Assembly: GCF_033568475.1 (NCBI RefSeq) | Contig: NC_133123.1 | Location: 138,958,062-139,022,061 of the forward strand | DNA: 64,000 nucleotides | Reading direction: 5' to 3' | Source of the DNA: Henckelia pumila | Taxonomy: Eukaryota; Streptophyta; Magnoliopsida; Lamiales; Gesneriaceae | In this document: piece after piece, positions 34,001-45,362 of the stretch | Numbering within the stretch: position 1 is the first letter of the stretch | Layout: every line of letters begins with the position of its first letter | Notes under the pieces: generated by a model | Database searches by the model: none | What the model saw: only the letters and a program-made list of their open reading frames with translations | Told to the model about the DNA's origin: nothing | Program-made: the position numbers and the translations under genes

Positions 34001-35056
34001 TCTTACATCAGTCAGAATCTTGACTGATCCATCCCACATTTTCAACTTCACTGATCCAACTCCCAGAATTCTGCAAGACTCATTATTTCCTAGTAGGACA
34101 TAACCTGTTTCTGTCTCTCTAAAATCTGAGAACCAATCTTTTCTTGGAGACATGTGATAAGTACATCCAGAATCAAGGATCCATTCATCAGTTGGATTAT
34201 CCGATGAGATAGTTAGGACTTCGGCTTCTTCATAACCTTTCATTATATTTGCTGCATCAGTGTTAGAAGATGTATCTTGTCCTGGATTGGTTTTCCTTTG
34301 AGGACAGAATCTTCTTATATGTCCCTCCTTTTTACACAGCCAACAAGTCCTCTTTGATCTTGACTTAGACCTCGATCTGGATCTCCATTTACTAGTTGAA
34401 CCCTTTCTCTCAAGAGATCTCCCCCTTACATTCAACCCTTCACCAGCAGGCTTTTGAAGCTTTCCATTAGCTTTCAAATCCAATTCTTTAGAATATGCAG
34501 CCCCTGTCACTTCTTCAAGAGTAAGTGTTTCCTTGCCATACTTTAAGGTATCTCTTAACTGATCATATGCTTTCGGCAGAGAGTTGAGCAGAAAAATTGC
34601 TTGGTCTTCCTCATCAATATTCACTTCCATGTTCTCAAGATCCGATAACAGCTTGGTGAATTCATCAATGTTCTCATCAATGGACTTGTTTTCATCCATT
34701 TTGTAGCTATAGAATTTCTGTTTTATATATATTCGATTGGGTAGTGCTTTTGTCATATACAACTGTTCCAGCTTTAGCCACATATCAGCAGCTGTCTTTT
34801 CCTTTACAACCTTCCTTAGAATTTGGTCACTTAAGCTAAGAACAATAGTGTTTCTTGCCTTCTTTAGAAGATCTGCCTTGTTCTCCACAGTGCTTGGAAT
34901 CTTGGATTCTCCTTGCAAAGCATCGTCCAGACCAAGATTACCAAGATGAGCAATCATCTTTTCACGCCACAGATTAAAATCGTTCTTCCCATCAAATTTC
35001 TCCACCTCAAATCTAGAAGTAAACATTGCTAAAGAATGCCCCTGGCCAGTAGACAT
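31004..35056 (-). CDS. E5 copia Gag-Pol polyprotein, 1350 aa
   Basis: The open frame reaches 35065 via a non-ATG codon; the first ATG is 35056..35054. Domains in order: Gag (FDGKNDFNLWREKM near residue 20); CX2CX4HX4C zinc knuckle (CWLCKKEGHIRRFC, about residue 240); protease LDSGCTYHM (about 300); GAG-pre-integrase WHQRLGH (about 430); integrase core with Asp in DLWG, Asp in RTDNGLEF and Glu in QNGVAERMNRT (about 490-620); RT with YVDDMIIT (about 1050); RNase H with CDSDYA, then LSTTEA and FCDSQSA (about 1220-1320). The integrase-RT order defines Ty1/copia; Gag resembles the Tork/Tnt1 type. No frame damage is seen. Confidence 0.96.
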   Translation of the reverse strand: MSTGQGHSLAMFTSRFEVEKFDGKNDFNLWREKMIAHLGNLGLDDALQGESKIPSTVENKADLLKKARNTIVLSLSDQILRKVVKEKTAADMWLKLEQLYMTKALPNRIYIKQKFYSYKMDENKSIDENIDEFTKLLSDLENMEVNIDEEDQAIFLLNSLPKAYDQLRDTLKYGKETLTLEEVTGAAYSKELDLKANGKLQKPAGEGLNVRGRSLERKGSTSKWRSRSRSKSRSKRTCWLCKKEGHIRRFCPQRKTNPGQDTSSNTDAANIMKGYEEAEVLTISSDNPTDEWILDSGCTYHMSPRKDWFSDFRETETGYVLLGNNESCRILGVGSVKLKMWDGSVKILTDVRYIPDLKRNLISLGTLDQKGLTYKAQGGILKVVKGSLVIMKAILKQELYFLQGSTLSSETHVTTSDKNQTLLWHQRLGHMSLKGLHELCKQGLLDSKHINKLDFCENCILGKTHRLSFKTAIHNTKSPLDYIYADLWGSSKVPYSLSKCQYFVSLIDDYSRKVWIYFLKTKDQAFSKFVEWKSLVKNQTGNKIKTLRTDNGLEFCNHEFDEYCSKNGIARHRTCTYTPQQNGVAERMNRTIMNKVRCMLSESGLPFKFWAEAASTACYLINLSPSFAIDFLVPEFKWSGLKPNYKHLRTFGCVVYIHSNQGKLSPRAKKGILLGYPTGVKGYKVWLLDDLKCAISRDVVFNESIFYKANKLAPDLASSKQAEQSFQGNEQLPTERNSPENDQGGADLKQFEEFFDMNHTENKRSQNDTDVLDEIKEDHSDETLSDHQQDDYLLARDRVRREIRLPARFASSEFTAFALNVADLMDLEEPNTYEEAVNSKDSEKWLKAMKDEFSSLIKNNTWVLIDKPKDKKVIGCKWVFKRKPEVPGVEGLRFKARLVAKGFSQVERIDYHEVFSPVVKHSSIRILLAITTIQDLELEQLDVKTAFLHGNLDEKILMAQPKGFETDPQAGKVCLLQKSIYGLKQSPRQWYKGFDVFMLQQGYMRSKYDSCVYFRKLQNQFYIYLLIYVDDMIITCKDLREIQRLKHQLNSEFEMKDLGAAKQILGIEIRRDRKLRTLTLSQGRYVNKVLNLFKMSESKAVSTPIGAHFKLMAVQQDQEELESIHMKNIPYSNAVGSVMYLMISTRPDITYGLSLVSRFMSKPSREHWKAMQWLLRYLKGTTQLKLTYTDHTSNSFGVTGYCDSDYAANLDRRRSISGYVFTVGGNVVSCKSSLQNVVALSTTEAVYISLTEAVKEGIWITGFVSEMGLKQKDVTIFCDSQSAIHLSKNSVFHERTKHIDVRLHFVRDIISRGLVKIQKIDTSINPADILTKVVPMSKLKHALGLLKLVE

Positions 35057-35157
35057 CCTTCTCAAGAAATCTTTAAATAGAGACGAGATAGAGACTTATA
35101 ACAGAAAGTTCTAATATAACAAGATCGCAGCCTTGAGCCCAAGATTTAAAATCTCAG

Positions 35158-35169
35158 GCTCTGATACCA
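35158..35169 (-). promoter_or_regulatory. E5 primer-binding site (Met-type)
   Basis: Complement reads TGGTATCAGAGC, a 12-base match to the plant Met tRNA 3' end, two bases from the 5' LTR. Confidence 0.9.
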
Positions 35170-35171
35170 AT

Positions 35172-35803
35172 TGTTGAAACTACTCGTTTCCAGAAAACAA
35201 GATATTTCACAATCCAAAAGTTCAGCAAAACACTTACGAATAGCAAACCAAAGGAAATAATCAGAAAAACAATAAAACTCAAGAACACAGGGAATTACTT
35301 GGTTCGGATTATACAAATCCTACATCCAAGGTTCTGGGATCAATCCCATAAGAATCCACTAATCAACAAACCAGATATAGTTCAATACAACCCTCGACAA
35401 TATGAATCTCCAGCTATAAACCAGCTTAGAACAGAATCAAAACAAGAACAGAAGCATACTCCTTATTCAAGATTCCAGCAGCCAACAAAGAGCCTCTTCG
35501 ATTGAATCTGTAACCCAGAAGTAAGCATACACGTTCTTAGAGGATTTTGAACGAAACAAGATGTGAATCAGAAGCTCTCGATCTCTCGTAGAGAAAGAAT
35601 GAAAAACTCTCTTGCTCTTCAGATCTGAAACTTCAAGATGAATGACTCAAACCGAGAAAACTCCTTTTTAACTGATCTTAGCTCACTTAACTGCCTAACT
35701 ACCAAGGCTTTTAAATCTCAGCCTTTAGATCAACTAATTAATCAATAAGGAAGATCTTGACCGTTAAATGAAACTAATGCTAAGTCAACACTAAGTCTTC
35801 ACA
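35172..35803 (-). repeat. E5 5' LTR
   Basis: 632 bp, nearly identical to 30302..30933. It contains the element promoter; I do not see a strong canonical TATA box. Confidence 0.95.
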
Positions 35804-35808
35804 TTAGT

Positions 35809-36645
35809 CTATATATAGGTCATTTGTTTTATATATCAATCTGTGTGAAGAATTCATTTTTTTTTTGTTTTATCAGTTTCATAGTTCATCTTCTCTCTTT
35901 CTTCAATGATTCTCAACTTCCTAATTAATATCAGTGCATAAAATTTCTATCATATTTCATTATTTTGAGTTATCAGTGGCACCCGAGCCAAGTAAAGATT
36001 GATGGCTTCCGACAATTTTGTGCACCCAACCATTCGGACAATCAGCATAATCAACTTTTATAATTTAATTAATTTAAGTGGAAACTAACATTTAATTTCA
36101 GTTTATGAACACTCAAAAAATTGATCTTTTATATACTTAAAACCAACAACCATTTATTTATAACAATCGCAAAAACTTTTTTTTTTTTTAACATAGCATT
36201 TATGAACAAAGAGTTGAAGACTAAGTGACTAACCTCGCGATTGTTTGTGGATCAATCAATGTATACAGTTTGTTTCTTTTTAAAAAAGGGGATTATATCT
36301 GTACTACATTTCCCAACGAATGAAATATTCCAACAGCACATATGATAATAATTAATCAAATAATTGTGATCCACTCCATCGAAATATTATCGCAAAATTG
36401 ACTCTACCTAAATCAAGGATAAAAAAATAAAATAATAATAATAATTCTTCAACGCGTGGGGTCCAAAGTCCAAACACATCCCACCGTAAAACGGGAACCT
36501 TTTGTCTCACAATTTATGACCTAACAATCAACTAATTCATAATAAAATCATAACTTAATTAATTATTAATTTTAATGTGTTTTTAGTCTTGGAACAGTGC
36601 AGATAAGAACACCGTTGGTTTTCATCTTCCCCGAAACAAAAAAAT
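35809..36645. other. Intergenic region upstream of the U-box gene
   Basis: AT-rich with poly-T and AAT runs. CTATATATAGG next to the copia insertion (35809-35819) looks like a TATA-type sequence, but it is too far from 36646 to assign. Nothing coding is seen. Confidence 0.5.
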
Positions 36646-37890
36646 ATGGCAAGAGAAAAGAGAATACAGGAATTGCATATCGCAGTGCCTAGTTTGTTCC
36701 GTTGCCCAATCTCGATGGACGTGATGAAGTCTCCGGTGAGCCTCTGCACCGGCGTCACATACGATCGCAGCTCCATCGAGACGTGGCTGGCTCTCGGCCA
36801 CAACACGTGTCCAGCCACCATGCAAACCCTCCCCTCCACCCACACCACGCCCAATCTCACGCTCCGCCGCCTCATAAATCACTGGCTCTCCCAGCCTGAT
36901 GAGGTTCTTCAGCCGTCGCCGGTAATCTCGAAACAGCAGGTGGCGGAAGTCATCGAAGCCGGTGAATTCATCGATCCTGTTTCCCTGGAGAAGATCATCG
37001 GTTTCATGAAAGCCTCGGAGGAGAATCTCAAGTTCGTCGCCCAGTCTTGTGATGCAATTTCGAGGCTTTTCGAGGTTTTCGGGAAGGCCGATGATGAAAT
37101 TCGAGTCTCTGAACTGAAAGTCGAAATCTTTTACTTGATCGCGCAGGAAAACGTGGTCGGAGAGAGATTGATATATATATTCAAGAGTGATATTGAAAAA
37201 GATTGGTTTTCATCATCATTCGCTTTCGTTTTACAAAAATGCAGCTCGGAATCAAAGCTTAAATGTGCGAAAATTTTGGAGCTAATGGCACAAAATCCAG
37301 AATCTCATTTCACAATCGCCGGAAAGCCAGAGCTACTGCGCCAACTTTGCAACATGCTCACCGTGGATCAGACCGATACATCCGCCGCCGAAGCCAGTTT
37401 CTCAGCTCTATCAGCGATGTCGAAGTACTCCAGGCAGGCGAAAAAGGAGCTGATCCGGTTCGGTTTAGTGGCAAGAGTCGGGGAAATACTCTGTTCAAGT
37501 TCGAGTTCGAGTTCGACTCGTGCGATCAACGAGAAGGCTCTGGGGATGCTGGCGATGATTGCCACGTGCACGGAGGGGAGGGCGGTGATCGGCGCAGACG
37601 AGGAATGTGTGGTGGGGGTGGTGAAGAAATTGATGAAGTGCTCCGGCGAGGCGACGGAGGACGGTGTCCGGGTGCTGTGGAGCGTGTGTTGGTTGGGGCG
37701 GGACACAGTGGCGCAAGGGAGGGTGGTGAGAGTCAACGGGTTGACCAAGGTACTACTTGTGATGCAGAGTGATTGTTCGGAGAGTACAAGGCGGATGTGC
37801 GGGGAATTGGTCAAAGTGCTGAGAGCGAAGAATGTGAAGTCCAATTTGGGTCCATACCAGACTAGGACCACTCACATCACGCCTTATTGA
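36646..37890 (+). CDS. U-box E3 ubiquitin ligase with ARM-like repeats (PUB27/28/29-like), 414 aa
   Basis: Intronless. U-box at about residues 14-88 (FRCPISMDVMKSPVSLCTGV, YDRSSIETWL, CPATMQTL, PNLTLRRLINHW), the fold that binds E2 enzymes. The rest is helical with armadillo-like repeats (for example LKCAKILELMAQNPE, then EKALGMLAMIATC and VLWSVCWLG), likely for substrate binding. The length fits class III plant PUB proteins of about 410-440 residues. The MKSPVSL and TGVTYDR wording is closest, from memory, to the PUB27/28/29 group. Expected to be cytosolic and to ubiquitinate targets in stress or immune signalling; the substrate is unknown. A copia element lies about 840 bp upstream. Confidence 0.93.
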   Translation: MAREKRIQELHIAVPSLFRCPISMDVMKSPVSLCTGVTYDRSSIETWLALGHNTCPATMQTLPSTHTTPNLTLRRLINHWLSQPDEVLQPSPVISKQQVAEVIEAGEFIDPVSLEKIIGFMKASEENLKFVAQSCDAISRLFEVFGKADDEIRVSELKVEIFYLIAQENVVGERLIYIFKSDIEKDWFSSSFAFVLQKCSSESKLKCAKILELMAQNPESHFTIAGKPELLRQLCNMLTVDQTDTSAAEASFSALSAMSKYSRQAKKELIRFGLVARVGEILCSSSSSSSTRAINEKALGMLAMIATCTEGRAVIGADEECVVGVVKKLMKCSGEATEDGVRVLWSVCWLGRDTVAQGRVVRVNGLTKVLLVMQSDCSESTRRMCGELVKVLRAKNVKSNLGPYQTRTTHITPY

Positions 37891-39342
37891 ATTTGACTAT
37901 AATTAATTTATTTGTCACAAAGTGTTAGGTGTCACCGCTAAATTTATAATTATCACCCCCACCGCGCGTAATTGCATGTAATCGGTGGAAACTTGGCATG
38001 GGATATCATATTTTAAATTAGTCTCGGCTGGCGTACGTTGTTGACTTGTTTCATAAATGGGACGGTATAGTATATACATTTTTATGCCAATGCATTCAAA
38101 ACAGTTTTTAATGCGACGACCATTATTTGATCCGAGAAATGAGACGATGAGCTTATGTAATTATACGGTTTTACATGTTGATTTTGTGATATGAATAATT
38201 TATTTGGGTATGTTAAAAATATTATTTTTTATTATAAATATACGTTGTATTGACTCGTCTTCTGTGAGAGATCGTCTCACAAAAGATATATTCTTAATAA
38301 TAATATATGTTTTTTTTTCCAAAAGTTACATAGGCATTCTCCTTTCTCCGAGTTTTTTTTATTAAATAATAAGAAATTTAACTACATTTATTTTCTTAAT
38401 AATTAAAATATAATTTTTTTACAATTTTTAAAAATATATAATCCAGGAAATTTTTTTTGAACAAAAATAACAGTTTAGGAGCCGGGGGTTTGCGATATCG
38501 GCCCTAGCTTAAATTTTCGAGGCATCACTGACCCCCGCTTTAGTATCAACTAGAAAAAAACATGTACGCACGTGTTATCAATTTATTTTTAGTCAATAAT
38601 AATCATATTAATAATAAAATATTTGTATTTCATAATTAATATTCAATTAAATTTATTTGATCAAATATGAATAAAAAGTTATATTGATTAGTGTTGGGTT
38701 CTCTGCAATATAATACAATAAAAAGATATTTTATTATAAAGAAAAATTATGCAATTACACATACTTTATAATTAACTCATTTTTAATCAAACTTTATTAA
38801 ATTATTGCAGTATTTGTAAACAAATGAATTCTAAAAAATAAATAATAAATTAAATCAAGGGAAATATTTAGAAGTAGTATGTTTTATATATTTAACTTTA
38901 TTAACTTTTCAATAATATTTTAATCTACGTCAATGCTTTTATTATATATAATACAACGTATGAGTGAATAAATAATAAAACCAAATGACGAATGTTCTCT
39001 AAAAATCCATTTATATGTAATATAGTGAGCAGATATGGAAAATCATTTATACATTTAAATTATTTTTTTCCAACGTAAATCCTAATAACAATTTCAATTA
39101 ATTGACTCAGTAATTATATACAGAGATATGTGAAAATTATTTTTACACTAACTTTTTCAATACAAACTAAATACTAATGATAATTTCAAGTTATGGACTT
39201 ATAACAATACAGAGACATGAATAATAATGAATCTATATAAATTTAAAGTGATTCTTAGTTATCAGTATTGCATTTTACATAAAATTTTTAATTGGTAAAA
39301 AAATCAAACAAAACTCTTTTTTAAAATGATAAAATTTAGAAT
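37891..39342. other. AT-rich intergenic region downstream of the U-box gene
   Basis: No gene seen. A small palindrome TGTGAGA-GATCG-TCTCACA is at about 38263-38281. The part near 38690-38960 resembles the other flank of E6 (46310-46510 and 46735-46830), so it belongs to a local repeat family. A minus-strand Helitron-like end may lie at 38550. Confidence 0.6.
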
Positions 39343-39347
39343 GAATA

Positions 39348-40797
39348 CGTAGTGACCCGCATCGTGATCACCTACTAATTAGAAGCTTAAGCATGCATTT
39401 AAATTAATTAAAAAAATGATCAGAAATAACAGCAAAAAATCATAAATAAATCCTCAAATAATGATACAACCAAATCGAATAAATACCAGTTAAAATCTTA
39501 ATCTAAAACTCTTCTGAAGACTCCTGCTACCAAGACCTGGTCACCGACCAACTACAACTCTCGCTCCTGATCCACCTGCAAACCTGCCCCGTCGAATGAG
39601 GTGTTCGAGATAAAAGCAGGGACGTGAGCGCTAACGCCCAGTACGTAAAGTATTGAATATACAGGTCTATATGATGCATGCAACATGAACTATGAATGCT
39701 CTGGGTAACTGGGATCATATCTGGAAAATCATGCTCAGTACACAGGCGCCTCCAATATGTGCATGCTGCTCCGAAGATCCAGTGGGTGCCACACATACTG
39801 AACCCGATCTTGGACTATCACCGTCCTGGGTAAAACCGCACACGCTGCCCTGTCGGTCCAGTGGGTGCCACACGGTACCCGATCGTATAATAACAATAAC
39901 CCTAGGGCTGAGCGACCCTAGAACAACTGATTATCTCAAAAGGATAACAGACTCAACATGGTATGCAAATGCCGCATATAAATCATGAACATTAAATCAT
40001 GCATATCATGACAGATAATAATGCAACACATAATTATGCAACACATAAACATGTATATTCAGCTGGCTATCTCAGTCTGTACTTACGTACCTTAGTTCTA
40101 CTAGGCAAGCTATACCAGCTCTAAAGCCCAAGCCTATACACCGCACTACAATGCAAAATACTCATGCATTATAAACTTATTCTAAAAGTCTTAAATAATC
40201 TATAGCATACTCCCTATTTACTATAAGGAACTAGAGCTATACCTGCGTTCGTCGTCAGCCCGCTGATGACGACTGCCCCAGAACTTGGGCACCGCTCCGC
40301 CGCAATCCTGGAGCACCTGGCTAACCTCCGGACCAAGCCTAGGAAGGCTGAAAATACCCCTAAACCCCTAAAACCAAGCTAGAACCGAGAGAGAATGTGT
40401 GAAATTGTGTTAGAAATGAGGCCCTCGGATGGCCTATTTTAGGCAAAGTTCAAACGGTCCGAACTGGGTTCGGACGGTCCGAACTGCTACTTGTCCGAGC
40501 CTTTTAGACACCTGGACCCTGCGGAGTTCGGACGGTCCGAACTCGGGTTCGGAGGGCCCGAAGTGGTTCGGAAGGCCCGAACTTGTCCGTATGATCCGAA
40601 CTGTTTTGGTCCTTCCGAAGTCATTTTTGGACCCCCAGGACCTACCCTACCATTTTCGGACGTTCTGGATCTGATTTTTCACTTATTTTTACCAAATAAG
40701 GACTCCTTAAACATGTTTTGACGCTTTTAAATTTATATGTTACTTTCTAAAATGTTTAAAATCGCTTAATCTTGTAAAATGAAACCGGACTACTACA
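39348..40797 (-). repeat. E6 3' LTR
   Basis: 1450 bp. The first base at the left end is C instead of the T seen in the other copy. The TATA-like site (complement of 40433..40443) has lost one base compared with the 5' LTR. TTCGGAC palindromes span about 40445-40600. Confidence 0.88.
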
Positions 40798-41766
40798 TTC
40801 TCCCCCACTTAAGATAATTTCGTCCTCGAAATACATCTTAAGTACCGACATGGACTTGAATAAGAACAACAAGTTCTTTATTCTCTCATATCATTTTACA
40901 AGACCTCACTGGATCCAAATAATTACTAGTAACATCATGGTCTCTAGACTGGGGTAACTTTCCAATAACCTATCTGAAGTACAAAAAACTTCCAGAGCAA
41001 TAATGGAAACCACCCAAATAATTCTTACAATCGCTTAATAAGAAACCCAAATCATCATGCTGATCATGTCCCTGATCTCTATATGCAACTCTGATAAGGC
41101 CAGACAATACTGATCAAATTTCCTGGTCTCCCCCAATACCACCAGTGAAAACTATCCATCCAGAATGTACACTTGTCAAAGAATCCTTTTCAAGACTATT
41201 CTGTTAACGAAAACAAAAATATGTATCTCTGATAAAGTCAGACGATAGCGTTCAAATCTCTTGGCACTAATCCAGTACCAATAACAAATTCATAAAAACA
41301 TTCCTTTTGATAATTATACCCCTTGCTATAACTGTGCAAAATATCAATACTCAGGTAGCCTCCCCCAATAGCCTATCTGGAATAAACTTCCCAGAAAATA
41401 CCGGCGTAGGTCGCGCTTCCTATCCCGTCTTGAACAATCCTGCATAGTCCTCAGCACCTGGTATATTCTATCACTGAATCTATGATGAAAATCCATCATC
41501 AAAAACCAATGACACTAACACTGAGTCATCTCAGACACTATGTCAAACCACTGACTTTCTGAATCGTTTCAGGAGAAAGCCCAGAACTGATCACCAGCAC
41601 AACTCTAACCCGTTGTTATGCAAATATCTATTAATTCATCATCGCTGAAAATTAATCATAAAATACTTGGAATTAACTACAGAAAATCCCAAATCATAAT
41701 TCCACATAATTTTCAAATTACAACTTATTACCATTATGTTATCACAAAACAGAACTATCAAACCAA
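40798..41766. other. E6 non-coding interior
   Basis: Begins with the complement of AAGTGGGGGAGAA, the polypurine tract, and a TTTCGAGGACGAAAT-type sequence that in related elements follows pol. No domain of pol is recognisable. This is 3' untranslated sequence of a pol-deleted element. Confidence 0.7.
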
Positions 41767-41776
41767 CTAAAATACA

Positions 41777-42727
41777 TCATCCGTAAAAATCATTATGAGC
41801 GTCATCATTATTTTTTGACTGTGTCTGAGCTCCCTGTAAAGCATATATCTGACCCTGCATCCGAGACTGCTGACCATCTCCATGATGCCTACCCTGGGTC
41901 CTCTGTTGTACTGATGCCTCAGACTGTCTACTAACCTGAGATCCCATCCTAGATGCTTGTCCACTCTGTCCACTACGCTTGAGACAATCTTTCTTGAAAT
42001 GATCAACACTTCCACAGATGAAACAAGCTCCAGCAGCTGCTCTACAATTCTCAGTAGAATGATTTCTCCCACAATGATCACACTGTAACTTATTCTTGCC
42101 CAACTGACAAGTCTCACCAGATCCTGTAGATGAAGAAGATCCAGATTTCTTAAATGACTGAGTGCGTGGACCCAAAGAACTCATGGGTCTTGATGAGTAG
42201 AAGGATCTGTTACAGCGGATGCTGTCCTCTACCTGGTAACATCGACTCACTAATTCCTCGTAATTCATCTCATCTCCCACAGCAACTCGGTCATGAATCT
42301 ACGGATTAAGGCCCCGAAGAAACAGATTATACTTCGCCTCTGTGCTATCCGAAATCTGGGGGCAATAGGGTAGTAACTCAAAGAACTTCAACTGGTATTC
42401 CTCGATCGACATCGATCCCTGCCGCAAACCCAGCAACTTACTAGTCTTCGTCTGTCGGAGAGCAGGAGGAAAACACAGCTTATGAAAAGCCGTGCGGAAC
42501 TCATCCCAGGTAGAAATTCCTCGGGCTGCAATAAATGGCGCAGAAGTAGAATCCCACCACTTTCGAGCTCGTCCTTCTACCAGGAAATCAAGAGTATCCA
42601 TCCGCTGCTCCTCAGTGCATCGAAACTCTCGGAAACAAACTTCCATACGTCGTAGCCAGTTCCCCGAATCCTCCGGTGACTCTCCTCCGACTAAAGGTTT
42701 TGGGCCCATTTGCATAAATCTATGCAT
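41777..42727 (-). pseudogene. E6 gag
   Basis: Retrotrans_gag domain (PLVGGESPEDSGNWLRRMEV, KWWDSTSA, FPPALRQTKT, LRQGSMSIEEY) followed by a zinc knuckle pair (CDHCGRNHSTENC and CFICGSVDHFKKDC). A single in-frame TAG at 42298..42296 interrupts an otherwise continuous frame. An upstream His/Arg-rich part (to about 42840) seems to carry a one-base shift, so the original start is unclear. It ends at TGA/TAA near 41777 with no protease. Confidence 0.85.
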
Positions 42728-42913
42728 GCTGAAACGCCTGCGATCATCATGGCGATGGTGATGACAGCCTCGACGATGCTCTCGATCGTCCTGATCACCC
42801 CAGCGTCCACCTATGCTACCGTGACTACTCTCGCCACCATGTCACGCCATCTATACGATGATCAAAGTATTAAACCCAATTTCAACAATCTAGATCCCAA
42901 GATTACTATGCAT

Positions 42914-42925
42914 GCTTTGATACCA
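42914..42925 (-). promoter_or_regulatory. E6 primer-binding site (Met-type)
   Basis: Complement TGGTATCAAAGC, one mismatch from the usual Met site, four bases inside the 5' LTR. Confidence 0.75.
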
Positions 42926-44982
42926 TAAATGTAGTGACCCGCATCGTGATCACCTACTAATCAGAAGCTTAAGCATGCATTTAACTTAATTTAAAAAATT
43001 ATCAAAAATAACAGCGGAAAATCATAAATAAATTCTCAAATAATGATACAACCAAATCGAATAAATACCAGTTAAAATATTAATCTAAAACTCTTCTGAA
43101 GACTCCTGCTACCAAGACCTGGTCACCGACCAACTACAACTCTCGCTCCTGATCCACCTGCAAACCTGTCCCGTCGAATGAAGTGTCCGAGATAAAAGCA
43201 GGGACGTGAGCGCTAACGCCCAGTACGTAAAGTATTGAATATACAGGTTTATATGATGCATGCAACATGAACTATGAATGCTCTGGGTAACTGGGATCAT
43301 ATCTAAAAAATCATGCTCAGTACACAGGCGCCTCCAATATGTGCACGCTGCTCCGAAGATCTAGTGGGTGCCACACATACTGAACCTGATCTTGGACTAT
43401 TACCATCCTGGGTAAAACCGCACACGCTGCCCCGTCGGTCCAGTGGGTGCCACATGATACCCGATCGTATAAGAACAATAACCCTAGGGCTGAGCGACCC
43501 CAAAACAACTGGTTATCTCAAAAGGATAACAGACTCAACATGATATGCAAATACCGCATACAAATCATGAACAGTAAATCATGCATATTGATGAGTGCAT
43601 TTTGTATGCATTAGTTTGTGATATTTTTATATCAATTTTGTGTGCATTCAATTATTTTTATGTGTTTTAGTGCATGTGTGTGTATTTCACTCTCTGGGTT
43701 AATTTTGTAGGAAAATGGATTTTTGAAAAATGAATTACGGATCAGCCTTGGTCAAAAATTACTTTTTACTTTTAGAGAGCTCCAAATCGAATCTCCACCG
43801 TTCAACATGAAGTTCCATATGTTTTGAAGGTGCTGTACAAATTTCAGCTTGATCCGACGACTATAACTGAAGATATAAATTTTTCAAGAAAATTGCGCGC
43901 AGGCAGGGATGTAAGCATGGACCCTGTGCATGGGTCCGGATAAGGGTCCGTGCAGCTTCGTAAAAAAATCGTTGTTTCCAGTTTAATGCACGGACCTAAA
44001 TACGGACCCTTATCCAGGGTCCGTGCATGTCGCAGAACCAGAAAAAATAGAATTTTTGGGTATTAAAATTTTCAACTTTCCGGGCTTTATTTCTTGGGCT
44101 TTCAAAGACTTATAAATAAGAGAGTTCAGAACGTGATTAGGGGTTCGAATTGCATCAGATAGACGGCGGCTAGGAGGCTTGGAGATTGAAGAACGCTTCA
44201 TTCGAGTTTTTCTTCCCTTGTTCTTTTTATTATTAAACTTTTGTTTGAACTATATTTTCGTTTATTGATTAGTTTTTCTTCAACCAAAACAGCGAGATTG
44301 AGCCGAACAATTTTATGTTGAATATGTGGATTTTGATTTGAGATTTTTAGATCTTTCTTTAATTTATTGATTATTGGATTTAAATTTTGTCTTGTGAATA
44401 ACCTGATCAATTATTTACTTGCTTGTTAATTAATTTCGAGTCAAAAGGTTAGGAATTGATTTTGATCACTCCAATAATTGATATATGGTTAAACCGACTA
44501 AAAATAGTATTCGGTTTTAGTATGCGGTTTTAGGTGAAAACTGAATTATCACAAATATTGAATGCATTCATGTTTGATTAGAATTATGAAAATTAATCCG
44601 TCATAACTTGAATAGGTTTAACATGTTCTAGAAATAGACTGTTAAACAAGATAGGATAATTCGTCGTGATTTAAGATTAAATCTGGATCTTAGATTCGTC
44701 ACTTGTTTGCATAAATTGTTCGGTACCTTCGTGTGTCTTGGTTATCTCTATTTAATTTAATTTATTCTTCTTCTATTTTAATTCTTATTATTTTTAGTAA
44801 TCAAATTTTTATTTAATTCGTTGCATCCTTCTTTATTATTTTTGTCTAGATTAAGTAAAATAATTAGATCTTCAGAATTGACAACAGTCCCTGTGAGATC
44901 GATACTTGGACTCTTTGCCCACTTTACTATTGCTTGACATAGTGCACTTGCTAGTTGATACCGAATTAAGCGGTCAAGTATT

Positions 44983-45000
44983 TGGCGCCGTTGCCGGGGA
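44983..45000 (+). promoter_or_regulatory. E7 primer-binding site (tRNA-Asp)
   Basis: TGGCGCCGTTGCCGGGGA, an exact complement of the plant tRNA-Asp(GTC) 3' end including CCA. Confidence 0.9.
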
Positions 45001-45113
45001 CTGTTTAGTTAATATTAGGATAGATTATTTGCTTGAGACTAGACTTATTATTATTATTATTAATTTCCTTTTGTTTATTTAATTATTTATTTTACCTTGT
45101 GAGGTACTTGGAG

Positions 45114-45362
45114 ATGGTTAATCGACGGATTTTCACAAGGTTTACCCAACAGTTCGCATGCGATGATGAGCCAAAAGTGAATTTTGATTATGAAGATGAA
45201 TATCAGTTCATGTCGAGTGTTGTTGGAGTGACGAACTTTCAATTTCAATATCATGCCAAGCTTGAGGGCGTAGAAAATCAAGATCCATACGTAGAGCCGT
45301 ATGATTCTTACTATGGGCGGCAGCCGCTCTTTGATGACTGCTTCTGCATAGTCGGGCTATAG
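45114..45362 (+). other. Small ORF in E7, 82 aa, unrecognised
   Basis: The ORF MVNRRIFTRFTQQF and onward is acidic and Tyr/Phe-rich. The frame is open from 45033 but the first ATG with a normal leader is 45114. It lies where gag would begin in an Athila-type element, and the motif GCGTTGACTGGGAGGCA (45375..45391) follows it. I do not recognise a domain; it may be a leftover coding fragment. Confidence 0.4.

Larger units (their letters stand above)
30302..35803 (-). mobile_element. E5: intact Ty1/copia retrotransposon
   Basis: 5502 bp, two 632-bp LTRs, target duplication TTAGT at 30297..30301 and 35804..35808. The LTRs differ at only three positions by my count (A/G-type differences). It has a Met-type primer site, one uninterrupted Gag-Pol ORF and a purine-rich tract next to the 3' LTR. 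It sits about 840 bp upstream of the U-box gene. All parts needed for autonomous transposition appear present. Confidence 0.95.

Noticed and set aside
37263-37871. Long alternative-frame ORFs on both strands over the U-box gene
   Set aside because: Shadows of a GC-richer real coding sequence; the + frame 36646..37890 has the U-box.
41767-42117. 116-residue minus ORF overlapping E6 gag
   Set aside because: Out-of-frame shadow; the zinc knuckles are in the frame ending at 41777.
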